A stretch of 64,000 nucleotides of DNA, taken from assembly GCA_024867545.1 (NCBI GenBank), contig JANFNE010000003.1, forward strand, positions 806,001 through 870,000. Reading direction: 5' to 3'. Origin of the DNA: Phytopythium helicoides (Eukaryota > Oomycota > Peronosporomycetes > Pythiales > Pythiaceae). Shown piece by piece: positions 32,073 to 42,653 of this stretch (its first letter is position 1; each line of letters opens with the position of its first letter). The position numbers were made by a program, and so were the translations under genes. The notes under the pieces were generated by a model. It saw nothing but the letters and a program-made list of their open reading frames with translations. It was not told the DNA's origin and made no database searches.

Positions 32073-34534
32073 CTATTGTCTTCGCACGGTCGCTGGTGGA
32101 GAGTACCCGACGCTCCCATACGAGCGGATGTTGGAACTCTCTTGGTCACGCAGCAGGTATTCGTGGATAAAGTTCAAAAATCGAAGCGCATACTCGGCGG
32201 GGGGCAATGCTGTGATGCGGCGCTTGTCCAGCAAGGATGCCAGCAAACAGTGCTGCATTTGCCACCCGATACTGTAATACTGCAAAATGTCAACGAAGCC
32301 GAGGTAGTACACGGTCATGAGGTTGGACGACGCAACCGCGTTGTGTGCTAGATTGTCGAGCACTTCCGGTGCAATGCGCTCGGGGAAATGACGCACTCCA
32401 AGCAAAAAGCTGTAGTCCATAATCCCAAGCTCCTGGAGAAACCCGCAGTCACTCGTGACTTGTGCCAACAGGTTTGCTCGCGTCGTTGGAGTCACCCGCA
32501 ATGATGCCCTTCGTGTAACAAAATCGTTTTCGTACCGCAGAGATGCACGCGAGCTGCCTCGTCGGAGCAGCGGCTGCTGCTCCGTCAGTTGACGCAGCTC
32601 TGCACTCAGTGCTGACTCTAATCCAACAGTGGAGTCGATCTCGTCGCAGTCTATTTGCTCCATGTCGCTCTTCTCTTCTTCACTCTCACTGTGTCCATTC
32701 ATCGAGCGGCGCTCTTGCCAGTCATTCGAGCAAGGCGTGTTCATACCATCCTGGTACGTAAAGCTGGTCTGGTGGAAAATCCCCTTGAGGTCGTACCGCT
32801 CGTCGACGGGGCCGTCCGAGAAGACATTTTCCATGACGACAAAAAACATCTTGTTCCAGCCAACAGGGAGTTGCATCGAGTGGCATCCGAGAAACCGACA
32901 CAAGAGCGTATTCGGCTGCTTCAGAATGTACTGGTGAAACAACGGGAGTACTTCCAGCAGGAACGAGTGCTCCTTCTTGGTCATCGTTTTGACAAGGTAT
33001 TTGCGGTCGCTTGTAAAGTAGAAAAGCGACCCGGACTTGCCCTCAGACGCCCGTTCCAGAAGCGTATCCGCGAACGACTGCTCATACATCTCGTTTGTGA
33101 TGCCGCACACTTCCCGAATATTTTGGAAAATCTGGGGCGCGTAGTCCGTGAACCCCAGTTTCTCGTAGTATCGAAACTCTCCGTTGTACACGGTCGTTGC
33201 AACTCGCTTCTTCTCGCTATAGAGACCTGCCGATTCGCCCTCTTCCATCTGGAGAAACGAAAGCGAGGCTGCAGCTCCCCGCTCGAGTGGCCCACCTCGA
33301 ACTTGGCTAAGAAGGGGAGACCGCAAGCTGTCTGGGGGAGTATCGTTGAGGCTGACCCGGATGCCTGCGGTGGTGTAGCGCATCAAATCTTTGCGCAAAG
33401 CTGAGCTAAAGTGCTCCGTGCTGCTCGAGTCGTCATAGCCTCTTGTTGACTTTGGGATTGTGTTTTCACCCGACATGTTTTGGTACAGCTCCGTGTTAAA
33501 CACCCAGACGAGCAATAGAAGAACTGGATACGCCGAGCCAAAGACCGTGACCAATGCAACTTCGCAATGGCGCGCGATTCGGCCTTGGAAGCGCTCGTGA
33601 TAGCTTGCATAGTAGAGTGCGCCGCACGCAGACCAGTAGCCTGCAAAGACAAATAAGTAGCGGTAATACTGGAGCAGGTTGCGGCGCTTTGCACGGTACG
33701 TCACATCGAGCTGGCGCCGCACGAACCGGAAGCTCGCGAACAGCAGGACGGCGAGTGACAGTCCGCAGGTGAAGATGACAAAGCCGAAAAGGAAGATCCA
33801 CCTGGGCGTGTTGATGTCCTCCGGCGCATGCGTGCGCTCGATCCAGCACATCTTGATCTCCGCGAGCCCGTACAGCCGCAGCTGGTAGACGAGCAGAGCC
33901 GAGATGGCGCTCACGCTCCACACTCTGTGTATAGAATAGCGTCCAGTGTGAGTCATCTCCTGCTCCAGCGGTTAGTAGTCGAGAGGGACCAAGGCAGCCG
34001 ACGCACATGGTGTGGTAGGCCCACGCCTTGCACGTGTAGCCCATCCACGGATTCACGAGCGCCACGAGCAGGTCGAGCGTCAGCATGAGGTACCACAGGC
34101 AGCTCGCGAGCATGAAGAACTGCGCAAGCAAGCGAAGGAGAGCGTTAGCGCCGCCTGGAGCTGGTACCCGCACGCGTTTCCCCCGCCTGACCTGGTTGTA
34201 GGGCCCCAGCACCGCGCACTGCCTCCGGATGGCCTCCCGGTCGCCCTCTCGGTCGTTCATCTGCCGAAACACCGTGAGCGAGGCCCCTCCACCGCCGCAG
34301 GCAGCCCCAGCGCGTCCGCACCTCGACGAAATAGGCCGCGACGAAGCCCAGCGAGGCCATGAGCCCGCAGCCGACCTGCCAGACCACGAGACTCGCCGCC
34401 GGGTGCTGCGCGCGGATCGTGGGCACCATGAAGTAGGACGCGAGCACCAGCAGGTACGCGGCCACGCCCAGCACGCCGCACGCGAGCAGCAGCTGCGCCG
34501 TCTGCGCCAGCGTCAGCGGCGCCACGGGCTCCAT
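32073..34534 (-). CDS. GPCR-PIPK: 7TM receptor fused to phosphatidylinositol phosphate kinase
   Basis: Exons are 34534..34322, 34260..34192, 34119..34007 and 33924..32073 (introns of 61, 72 and 82 nt); 748 residues. The N-terminal about 260 residues hold seven hydrophobic helices, beginning LLLACGVLGVAAYLLVLASY, with later ones FGFVIFTCGLSLAVLLF and VALVTVFGSAYPVLLLLVWV. The remainder is a PIP kinase catalytic domain: GSLFYFTSDRKYLVKTM (ATP lysine), FFVVMENVF, RYDLKGI, IMDYSFLLGV, and GFVDILQYYSIGWQ. The usual DLKGS is DLKGI here. An acidic, Ser-rich insert of about 85 residues separates DLKG from the basic RRGSSRASL/RRASLR segment. It should make a phosphoinositide at a membrane under receptor control; this fusion is known in Phytophthora (a family of about a dozen) and Dictyostelium. 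Confidence 0.93.
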
Positions 34535-34595
34535 GGCGGCGGGCCGACCTCCAAAACCAAATGGCGGCGTGGGGCTAGATTCATAATTTTTTATC

Positions 34596-36243
34596 CTACA
34601 GCGGGTCCACCACCTTCACTTCAACATGCGCGCTGCCGGTCGCCGCGCCGTCCGCCTCGGCCAGACACACGTATGTGGAGAACTTGGCGCGGCAGATCGG
34701 GCAACGATCGATCTCCCTGAGGCACACGCGACACACGCACTGGTGCCGGCACGGCAGCAGCACGACTTCCAGCGCGCCTTCCAGGCAGATGACGCACTCG
34801 CCGCCGGCGTTGGCCTCGCGTCCAAAGATTTCCTGCGGATTGTGCGAGGGGAGTAGGCGATGTCAGACCATTTTTGAAAGCCACGAGGAGGAGAGAGCTG
34901 CTTTACCTGCAAGGTGTAGGCGCTCGACTGGGTGAAGACGACTCGCTTGACGATGGACGGTACGAACTTCTCTGCCTTGGAGGGCGTTGGCAGGAAATCC
35001 ACCGCAATATACTCGCAAACGGCCTCCTCTGCAAGCCCGTCGCTGTGGCTTAGGCTTGATGATCGCTTAGAGTGGGAAGACCCCTGCTCGCCACGGGAAC
35101 GTGAGCTTGGACTCGCTCGAGTCATCCAGGAAGATGTCAGGAGATCCGACGATGATGACCGCGCCATAGCGCGGCTCCGAGTCAACAGGTGCTTCGAGCT
35201 GCTGAGCCTGGAGTCGGTCCACCAGATATGATGTCATCACTTTCAGTCTCCTCAACAAGCGAGGCAACTTCAGAGTCATGAGGTGCAAAGAGTGTCTCGA
35301 CGGGGATCTCAGCTGTGTAGTCGTGCAGCCCTTCTTCATCAAATCTGCTCAAGGTCGCAACGTTAAAACAGCGTGACCAGACAAATCACCGAGGCCGAAT
35401 ACGTACAACTCCATCTTTGAATGGCTACTGAAGGACTTTGCGTCGCCCATTAACCGCGCGAGCGTCGTACCGCCCGTGTCTTTCGGACTCTCGCCATCCC
35501 TGTCATCATCGAGCCGGTGCCGCCGGTTCTGGCGGCGCACGGGCGATAGAACCCACGGAAGTGTGTGGGTCGTTCCCGCTTGCCCGGCCATTCCGAGGCG
35601 TCTGAGCACCGAGCTTCGAAGCCGCGGAACACGCACTTTCAAGCTGTCGGAGTGGTGCGACCCATGCGGTTGGCCGTGGCGGTCCGGTCGCTCAAGCGCA
35701 TCGGTGCGCACGTTCCAGAGCACTTGCACGGCGCACTTGGTGGTCGACTGAATCGTCATCGAGAGCGCCATCTTGGGGCGCTGAACGTCATCGAGCCACC
35801 GCGAGATCCGCAGCGACGCCGCTGGGAGCTCGAACGGGACGTGCACGCGCGGCATTCTGGCGGCCGTTGGCTCGGTCTTGATGCGCAGCAGCTGCTGCAA
35901 GTGCCACATGGAGGCATACTGGAGCACCTCGATGCTGCAGCAGAACGCCGTCAGTCGCGTTTACGCCACCTTCGAACCGTGGATTCGATTCACCTTGGGC
36001 CGAGGTCGCGCAGATAGACCGTCTGGGCGGCAGCAGCATTTCACGCATCACATTTTCATTTTCTTTCTCCTGGAATCAAATCGCAAAGAGCACACGCACC
36101 GCCTCCTGCCTCACGGCGTGGCGCAGCTCCGCGTGCTTGAGCAGCAGCCGCAGTAGTCGCACGCCCCAGCCCAGCAGCCCCACGATCACCGCGAGCGCGC
36201 CGCAGTTCCACAGCTCCGGCGCCAGCGGCGGTGCCTGCTGCAT
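34596..36243 (-). CDS. Membrane-anchored RING-finger protein, MGRN1/LOG2-like C-terminus
   Basis: Exons placed with confidence: 36243..36100, 36022..35994, 35934 to about 35712, and the last two, ending at 34907 and 34832..34596. Boundaries between 35,000 and 35,710 are not resolved; open frames change there without an obvious pair of splice sites. The N-terminus has one hydrophobic helix (CGALAVIVGLLGWGVRLLRL). The middle (VHVPFELPAASLRI, MALSMTIQSTTKCAVQVLW) resembles the DAR2-type beta region that precedes the RING in MGRN1/LOG2 E3 ligases. The C-terminal RING is C3HC4: CVICLEGALEVVLLPCRHQC, then CRVCLREIDRCPICRAKF. Probably an E3 ubiquitin ligase on an endomembrane. An ATTGG (reverse CCAAT) box lies upstream at 36319-36323. 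Same orientation as ERGIC3 and GPCR-PIPK, with short gaps of 125 and 61 bp. Confidence 0.72.
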
Positions 36244-36368
36244 GGTGGCCGATCGATCGGCAAATGACAAGGATCTGAAAATAAGGGCCGACTTGCCCGA
36301 TTATAGGAACGCATTGTGATTGGCGAAAACCACTCACACGAGCATGTATTGGGTCCAAGCTCTGACAC

Positions 36369-38417
36369 CTACAGCAGCGGTGCATGCGCCGTCTTGGACG
36401 CGAAGGAGAATGCCATCGAGTCAGCAATACCCATGATCTGTTCGAGAGATAGATGTCGTTAGGCGGAATGCCACGCGTGACGCACGTTGGAGGGTGGTCG
36501 GGACGCACCGTGAAGACGCCGCCGACGATGGCGCAGACGCTCGTGAGGAACTGCAGCAACCCCTTGCGGTACTCCTCGATGCGGAACATGATGGGCGAGA
36601 ACGTGTACGAGAACGACACCACTGGTGGATGCATCCGCACAAAGTTGGTTAGCCATTGCGTGAGCATCATCCTGACCTTCATATACGTACTTGGAAGTCC
36701 CTTGTCGCTCACAGGGGTCAACTTCCGGAAGTGCTCGGTGGCGCTGAATTGGTTCGTAACGATGCGATCCGCCGACAGGTACGTATACTCGGTCGGAACC
36801 ACCTGTCGTTGCACGTCATAGTCAGCACTTCAAGCCCGAAACTCGACGCGGCGGGCAAAACCACTCCATACCTTGAGGAAGTACTGGAATGTGCCGCGGT
36901 TTCCGTCCGCCAGCTCCTTGCGGCGATTGTCCAGAGGATTCTTCATGTCCTGTTTAGCCGCATCAAATGACGAAAAGGGTTTGTTTCCTGAACCATATCG
37001 CCATACAGAGATGTTTATACGAACCGGAAACGGCTCGCCAAAGGAGAGCTGGTGGATTGTGTGGGACGTGTCAAAAACCTTAAACGTTGCATCAACCAGG
37101 TCCTGAGCAGAGAGGTAGCCCGAACGGAAGTACTTGGATGGCGCGAAGTAAAAGCGACCAGCAACCTTTGAAAATACACAAAGTTTAGGTTAGAGGAGCG
37201 CAATGCACTTCAACGGAGCATGCACGGACACACCTTGGAGACGCTGAGAAATCCTTTGATCTGGCATCCTTCATTCACCTCGCCACGTAGGACCTTTTCG
37301 ATCTCGGCTTCTTGGCACTGGTGTGAATCCATCGATTAGAAATTCAACTGCTCGAGTAGCAGCTAATCACGCGAACATACCTGGGCGATTGTGTGCATAC
37401 TTGGCATCATCCAGCCCTTGCGCTCGTACGCCGCCTTCACGTCAGCGCACGTGTTGCAGCACTGCAGAGCAAGAAAAATCGGTAAATTAATCTACAAGTG
37501 TCGGATAGGGTGTCTGCATGTACTGGATGCTACCTGGCCCGGTTCGCCAGCGCTGTAGCAGCTTCCGCAGTTCGGCCTGCGCAGACGCATGAAAGTAGTG
37601 AGTGCCAAATCCAAGATACCTCACCTCATCAGCAGCAGAGCGTACTTGTCCGAGTCTCCTTCTTCGTGCAGGTCTGTGTGGTTCGTGAGCGCGCCACCAA
37701 TCTATTGCGACCAACCGAGCAGTGAGCTTGGCTGCGCATCCAAGCGCGGCGGTGCTGATCCAGACCTACCACATCGCGCATCCCCTCCTTGAGAGCGACT
37801 CCGTTGTGGTCGAGCGGGATCTTTTCAATGTTGTGCACAATGTCATGCTGCGTTTGCGGTCAGCACTGAGTCAGGGATTTACTCTGCCTTGTACAAAGTT
37901 CCCAGGCGCTCGTTCCGCACCTGAGCCGCGCCAGACATGTCTGCCGACTCGACCGCGATCGCCGTGCACGGCATCCTGCAACCACACAGCGACTAGTGAG
38001 ACCGCCGCAGCTGCTTACGAGGAGCGCCGGAACGTACCGCGGGAACTCGACGTCGAAGTTGATGACGACCATGGCGTTGCGCGTGCCGTCGACCATCATC
38101 TTGTCCATCACGTCCTGCAAACGCGCCGCCACGGTGAACCCCTGCCGGCCCTGACACGGCGCACCGCGCAGCGGCACCCACCGTCGTGAAGTAGAAGTTG
38201 AGCTCCGACACGAACAGCACCGCGATGCACGCGAACGCCAGCAGCGAGACTGCGAGACAGGCGCCACGTCAATCACTCCGCGCCTCGCCCCAGCCCAGAG
38301 CAGCCACGTACACAGCCCGCCCTGCGTCGTGCGGACCTTGAACTCCTCGATCGTCTTGGGGTACGCGTCCAGCCCGCGCAGCTTGGACAGCCACGAGCCG
38401 CCCGCAGCCGCCGCCAT
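36369..38417 (-). CDS. ERGIC3/ERV46-like ER-Golgi cargo receptor
   Basis: Cycles between ER and Golgi in COPII/COPI vesicles as a cargo receptor. Fourteen exons: 38417..38312, 38249..38182, 38114..38038, 37975..37921, 37847..37770, 37701..37625, 37576..37534, 37461..37381, 37317..37234, 37165..37025, 36949..36872, 36802..36691, 36621..36509 and 36437..36369. They close at 393 residues (human about 383); introns are 48-75 nt. Conserved features: LRGLDAYPKTIEEF, first membrane helix (SLLAFACIAVLFVSELNFYF), FPRMPC, the CGSCYSAGE and CCNTCADV luminal cysteines, NEGCQIKGFL, IHQLSFGEPFP, and the second helix (FLTSVCAIVGGVFT). It is the most intron-rich gene here. Its ATG is only 158 bp from the first satellite unit, so its promoter abuts repeat DNA. 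Confidence 0.93.
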
Positions 38418-38575
38418 GCTGCGCCACGACACTCGTCTTGTAAAGTACCGACGGGCCGTCTTCAAACGCCGCCACGAAGCAGTGTAACGAGGTACAAAAG
38501 GTTACGTAACCAAATGTACAGGTCCAAATCAATATGTTAAGTTCGAAGCGGACGTAACCATCTCCGCTTAATTCC

Positions 38576-38701
38576 GACCATGTCATGCTGGACTCGTCAC
38601 GCACGGACCTCCATGTGTGCGCGCGCGATACGTCCGCGCGCCCCGTTGTGGTGGCATATTGAGAGGTGTGGAAGCGACCACGTCCGACCATGTCATGCTG
38701 G
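38576..38701. repeat. Isolated, diverged satellite unit left of the gypsy insertion
   Basis: One 110-bp unit (38576 to 38685) plus the first 16 bases of a second, ending CATGCTGG at the element's edge. Compared with the 125-bp array unit it lacks the 14-bp duplication GTTTGGAGACCTCC and one further base in the GC tract, and has about five substitutions. This is probably an older form of the satellite, cut off from the main array by the element at 38,702-44,266. Confidence 0.85.
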
Positions 38702-39065
38702 TGTGGCGCAAACCTGGGGTGTTTGACGGAAGGTAAGTTGATTAATGAGCAGATATGCAATGTGGCTTGACTGACACCTGTGTGCCTTAGAGCCATAGCC
38801 TACAACTAGGCCCGGCGGCCGCCTCCAGTTCACACTGCCAGGTGCCTCGGGCGCAAACACGAAAGGGCGGGAGCTGATAGCTTCGGCACCTGCTGAATGC
38901 ACAATGCCCACGCCCGCGGACACCGAACCTGTCATCCCGGCGCGCGCTAATGGCGGGCAAACAGCAAGCCTCAGGGAAGCTGACCCGGTGGATGCAAAGA
39001 GCTCCTTCGTCCTGCCCGATCCACTGGGGCCTCGGCTGTCCGCAGCTTGACAAAATCCCGCAACA
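38702..39065 (-). repeat. 3' LTR of the gypsy element (364 bp)
   Basis: In element orientation it begins TGTTGCGGGATTTTG and ends GCGCCACA, with TG...CA ends. It has the same length as the LTR at 43903-44266. A G-rich tract (TGGTGGGCGG) directly precedes it on the minus strand and may be the polypurine tract. Confidence 0.9.
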
Positions 39066-39243
39066 CCGCCCACCAAAGCACGCGGACACCGAGTGATGTT
39101 GGACTAGTCGAGCTGCGCACGGAGGAGGTGGCTGCCCTGCCCAGCGACATAGGATCGAGGACGTCCTTGAGCATGGCCGTTAAGTTCTCCCAGGTGGCTT
39201 CGATCGCCTCAAAGCCAGCCCACTTGACTTTAAGCTCCCAACG

Positions 39244-40479
39244 CTAAAGCCCTTCGTTGAAGCGATGATCCGTGAACTTTTCCACTGTCAGTACCATGCC
39301 TTGCTCGCCAACGAACTCGAGGATCTCCTCAGTTACATTGAGCCGCGCATCGGAGTAAAATTTCAAGCGTGATGCGTGTGCTTCGTATTCCTTGCCGGAA
39401 ATGAGATGGCGGATCATGAGAGAGTGTGGTTTTGCGTCAACTACTTGAAACGGGCCAACCCATTGGCCCAGCAGCTTGTGATTGGGTAGCCGCTGGTCCA
39501 CCCTTGACCAAAGCACAAAGTCTCCGATGTCGAAGTTGCAGGGTGTTCCCTTTTTTCTCGACCATAGCCTGCAGTCGCTTACGCTCCCGGATATCGACGA
39601 CTTCACGATGTAGTCGATGCAGCGAGGCTTGGAGGCGTTCGAGATGGTCGGCCACTCCATTTAGAGAGAGTTCTAACTGTTCCTCGCCTTTCGCATTCGG
39701 TAGAATCACAACATCAAGCGCTGACGGTGGATGGAGGCCAGTGAAGAGCTCCATCGGTGACCTACCGCCGAGTGGGCGAACCGGAGTATGGTTTAAATTT
39801 GCTTGTACAATCGGAAGCAGATGTGGCCATTCATGAGAATCCAACCGGTGTTCGATCAAGAGAGCTCGGAGAATCTGCAGGAGGTCCCGATTCAGCCGCT
39901 CAACGGTCCCATTGAGCCATGGGCTGTACACAGGGGAGAAATGACGGTTGATCTTGAGCCGCGAGCAGAGCAAATTGATCGTCTCGGTCCGGAAATGGCT
40001 CCCTTGGTCTGAGATGATTGTCTCTGGGCATCCGTAACGCATGTACCATGACAGTAGTCCTTCAGCAGCCACTTAGGCTGTTGGTGTTGAGCGGAGACCA
40101 TTCCGAGTAGTGTGTCAAAACATCTTTGATGGCAAGGGCGTAGCAGTGGTCTCCGAAGCTGTAGCCCAGATATATAAAATCCCATTGAATCGCTTGGTTA
40201 CGCTTGGTGGCCGTGAAGGTTGGTCCGTATGGCCGTTGAATCATCTTGCCACATTTCACGTGCTTACAAAGCAGGCATTCGCGGATGAACTTCGATACCT
40301 TTTAATGTAAGCGAGCGATGTAGAAACGTTGGGAGAGGCAGATTTCCATGGGCTCGATTCCCCGATGGCCGTGTGACCCGCAGTGGGCAACGACAAACAC
40401 CCTTTGAAGCAAATCGGTAGCGTCCAGCTTAGCTTGTAGGGGTGCGCGTGTAGTCTACTAGGGACTCATGCAGACAGTT
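39244..40479 (-). pseudogene. Gypsy integrase, broken
   Basis: From 40479 downward: an HHCC zinc-finger region (AHCGSHGHRG, then after an in-frame TAA near 40302, FIRECLLCKH); the catalytic core in pieces (QWDFIYLGYSFGDHC, then ETIISDQGSHF and SPWLNGTVERLNRDLLQI, giving the D and E of the D,D-35-E triad); then the C-terminal domain (DFVLWSRVDQRLPN, LLGQWVGPFQVVD). Frame changes occur near 40060 and 39660. No intact polyprotein is possible. The stop at 39244 is the natural end of the pol frame. Confidence 0.85.
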
Positions 40480-40481
40480 GG

Positions 40482-41135
40482 CTACACAGACAAAGTACTG
40501 CAGCTCCACAATCGTTTTAGGTAAGGGCAATGATGACCTTCTACCAGCGCAGGATCATGACGGATTCCGTCGTCTGATACCACACGGCCACACCATAGAA
40601 CTTCTTTTTGAAACAGCGAGCTCTTGACTAGATTGAGTTTCAGGTGAAACCCGGCAATTGCGGCAAAGAATCTTCGAAGCACCACGATAAAAGTAGTCAT
40701 ATCCTTTGCGAACAAAACAACATCATAGATCCACACGGCCGCATTGGTCGGCATAAAATCGCCAAGAACAGACTGCATATGACTCTGGAAGTGAAGCGCT
40801 GAGTCTGCTGCACCTTGGGGCACCCGAAGCGGTGTATATACACCTTCATGCGTCATGAAGGACATAACTTCTTGACTATCTTTGTGTAAGCTCAATTGCC
40901 AAAAACCCATCTTTCAAGTCAAACGTGGTAAAGAAGTTAGCTCCTCGTAGAAAGTCAAACATCGAATCCATATCTGGGATCACGCCTGCGATTGGAACAG
41001 TCTGGCTGTTGACTGCACGGTAATCAATGGTCAGTCTAATCCTGCCGATGGTCCCAGGTTTTCGTACTGGCACCGCAGGACTAGCCCAGCGCGTCCCATT
41101 GTTCTTGACCACAAGACCCCGCTCGATTGTGTTCC
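40482..41135 (-). pseudogene. Gypsy reverse transcriptase, catalytic site altered, RNase H absent
   Basis: RT fingers and palm are recognisable: VVKNNGTRWASPAVPV, IGRIRLTIDYRAVN, FFTTFDLKDGFLAIEL, then after a frame change MGFWQLSLHKDS. The motif normally reading (I/V)DD before the LLFA strand is IYDVVLFAKD, so one catalytic aspartate is Tyr. After the thumb (about 40500) the sequence passes within about 60 bases to the integrase zinc-finger region; the RNase H domain, several hundred bases in intact elements, is missing. The N-terminal end is cut at about 41130, where unrelated sequence begins. Confidence 0.82.
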
Positions 41136-41862
41136 CTTGTGGCGAGGTTCTTTCCCTATAAGCCGGGCTGCACACGTATGAACAGGGTCCAACAAGAAAC
41201 ACACACACCGCTCCGCTGGCTACGAGCAAGCCAGCGAGCTGCACTCGCACTCCATTCCCTCAGCTAGGAAGCTGACGACGTGCACTAGGCACTACACGGC
41301 AGCTGACGGACCGAAATCCCTCAGCTGAAGGGTCTTTCGCCGCGCTAAAGGCGGCTCGGCCCACACACAGGGCCACCAAGCACTCCCACACTCTTGGCCT
41401 GACCTTGGGCGCAACCACGACACTCAATGTGCGTTGATGCAGCCGGCGGTCATATCCAGCCCACACCCACGACTCACCTTGCGCAGATGCTTGCGTCGGA
41501 CTTGGAAAATTCCGCTCTGTATTGGTTACTTTATAGTTTCATCATCTTCCTACTGTCTCCTATACAATATGCAAGTATAAAAATCCTACTTCCGCTGAGC
41601 AGTCGCGTCCAACCAGCAGCGGTGCCTCTTCATCTGTCCCTTGGGCTGTTTGACTGCCCTTTGTATGGGCGGCTTGGGCGATCTTCCTACCATCGCCCGC
41701 TCACCCGGCCAGACTGTCGCCACCGGCCACTAGTCACAGTCGGCTGTACACGCTTGTCCACCGTCCAGTGTACCCGTCTACTGGCACTGCCGACCGTCAC
41801 CGTCCGAGGGTACATATCCGCCACCGGCTGGTGTACCCAAGTCTCCCCGCGACACTCGGACA
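41128..41862. repeat. LTR-like insertion inside the gypsy pol region
   Basis: About 735 bp with no coding similarity that I can see, breaking pol just before the RT. On the plus strand it can be read as TGTGTTCCCTTG...GGACAACCCA (TG...CA ends). Promoter-like TATA signals (minus strand TATAAAGTAACC near 41530 and TATACTTGCATATTG near 41575) and direct repeats TGAC/CAGCTGAGGG suggest a solo LTR of another element. No convincing target duplication was found, so the boundaries are uncertain. Confidence 0.4.
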
Positions 41863-42010
41863 ACCCACGAGCACTTGGCCAGAAGTGTAAATAATTTCCC
41901 GCCGATGCTGGAACGCCCGCCTAATAGCCTCGGTGCTTGGTCATAAATGCAATTTCTTCGAGCGCCTGTCCGTCCGGCCGCTAAATAGTCCAAGAACTTG
42001 GTCAGAATTG
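41863..42010. repeat. Three imperfect 55-60 bp repeats next to the insertion
   Basis: On the minus strand the block AAATT..CA.TT..(T/G)ACCAAG...GG.CTATT.AGCGG recurs at about 42010-41953, 41952-41895 and (truncated) 41894-41863. They lie where the start of RT should be and share no similarity to pol. They may be the remnant of a separate tandem repeat or part of the inserted element. Confidence 0.4.
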
Positions 42011-42019
42011 AAATTTGCT

Positions 42020-42653
42020 TCACCACACGAGCCGGCACCACATCAGGGCGGAGAGTGATCTTGAGTGGCGCCAATCACGCTGGCGGCCCAAACTCAACAG
42101 TGTCGGCCCACACATCAAGTTCGCTGGCCACCAACTGCACCTCATCAGCATATTGCTTGTCCATGCGGTTTGCGAGGGCCTTCTTTACCAATATTTGTAT
42201 GGCCGGTGCAGTACCACAGCTCTTGTTATCATCCAGTGGGAGGGCGTCATAGACTGGAATTCGTCTTCCTCTAATTAGAGAGGGCTGGTACCGGCGAGCT
42301 GCGCTAACATGACGTCCGCATCAATGCCAAGACTTCGAAGCGTAGCGTGTCCAAAGAGGAATTCATCGTCGTCGCTGTCTAGCACTAGGCAGTGCACACT
42401 GTTCACGTGGACGGGGCCGGCCGCAGGTCGTCAGTTCTAGGTCCACCATGACCATCTCCCGGCATGAAAGTACGCGGCCGTCGGCCACGACAACTTTGAC
42501 ACGGCCATCTAATGCGACCACGTCGACGTCTGGCTGCAATGCGCGCAGCGACTCGAGGACGGAGCTCGGCATGATGCTCTTCTCGGCGCCAGTGTCCGCT
42601 ATATATGGCACTTCAACAAGCCCGTTGATCTTGACCTGTCTGCAGAGGCTCAC
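42020..42653 (-). pseudogene. Gypsy protease and start of pol
   Basis: Aspartic protease remnant: VPYIADTGAEKSIMPSSVL (DTGA active site) with downstream VALDGRVKVVVADGR. Its frame then ends at 42363. From about 42265 a second fragment reads VYDALPLDDNKS, VQLVASELDVWADTVEF and, after an in-frame TGA, PLKITLRPDVVPARV, the linker that precedes RT in Ty3/gypsy pol. Sequence then breaks into the repeat block at about 42010. Confidence 0.75.

Noticed and set aside
37848..37920. Possible frame break in ERGIC3
   Set aside because: An apparent mismatch after LGTLYKAE disappeared when the donor was moved to CAG/GTGCGG at 37920, giving a clean phase 0 intron and the conserved HDIVHNIEK join.
41427..41894. 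155-residue plus-strand frame in the gypsy element
   Set aside because: Lies in the LTR-like insertion, no domain, composition like non-coding sequence.
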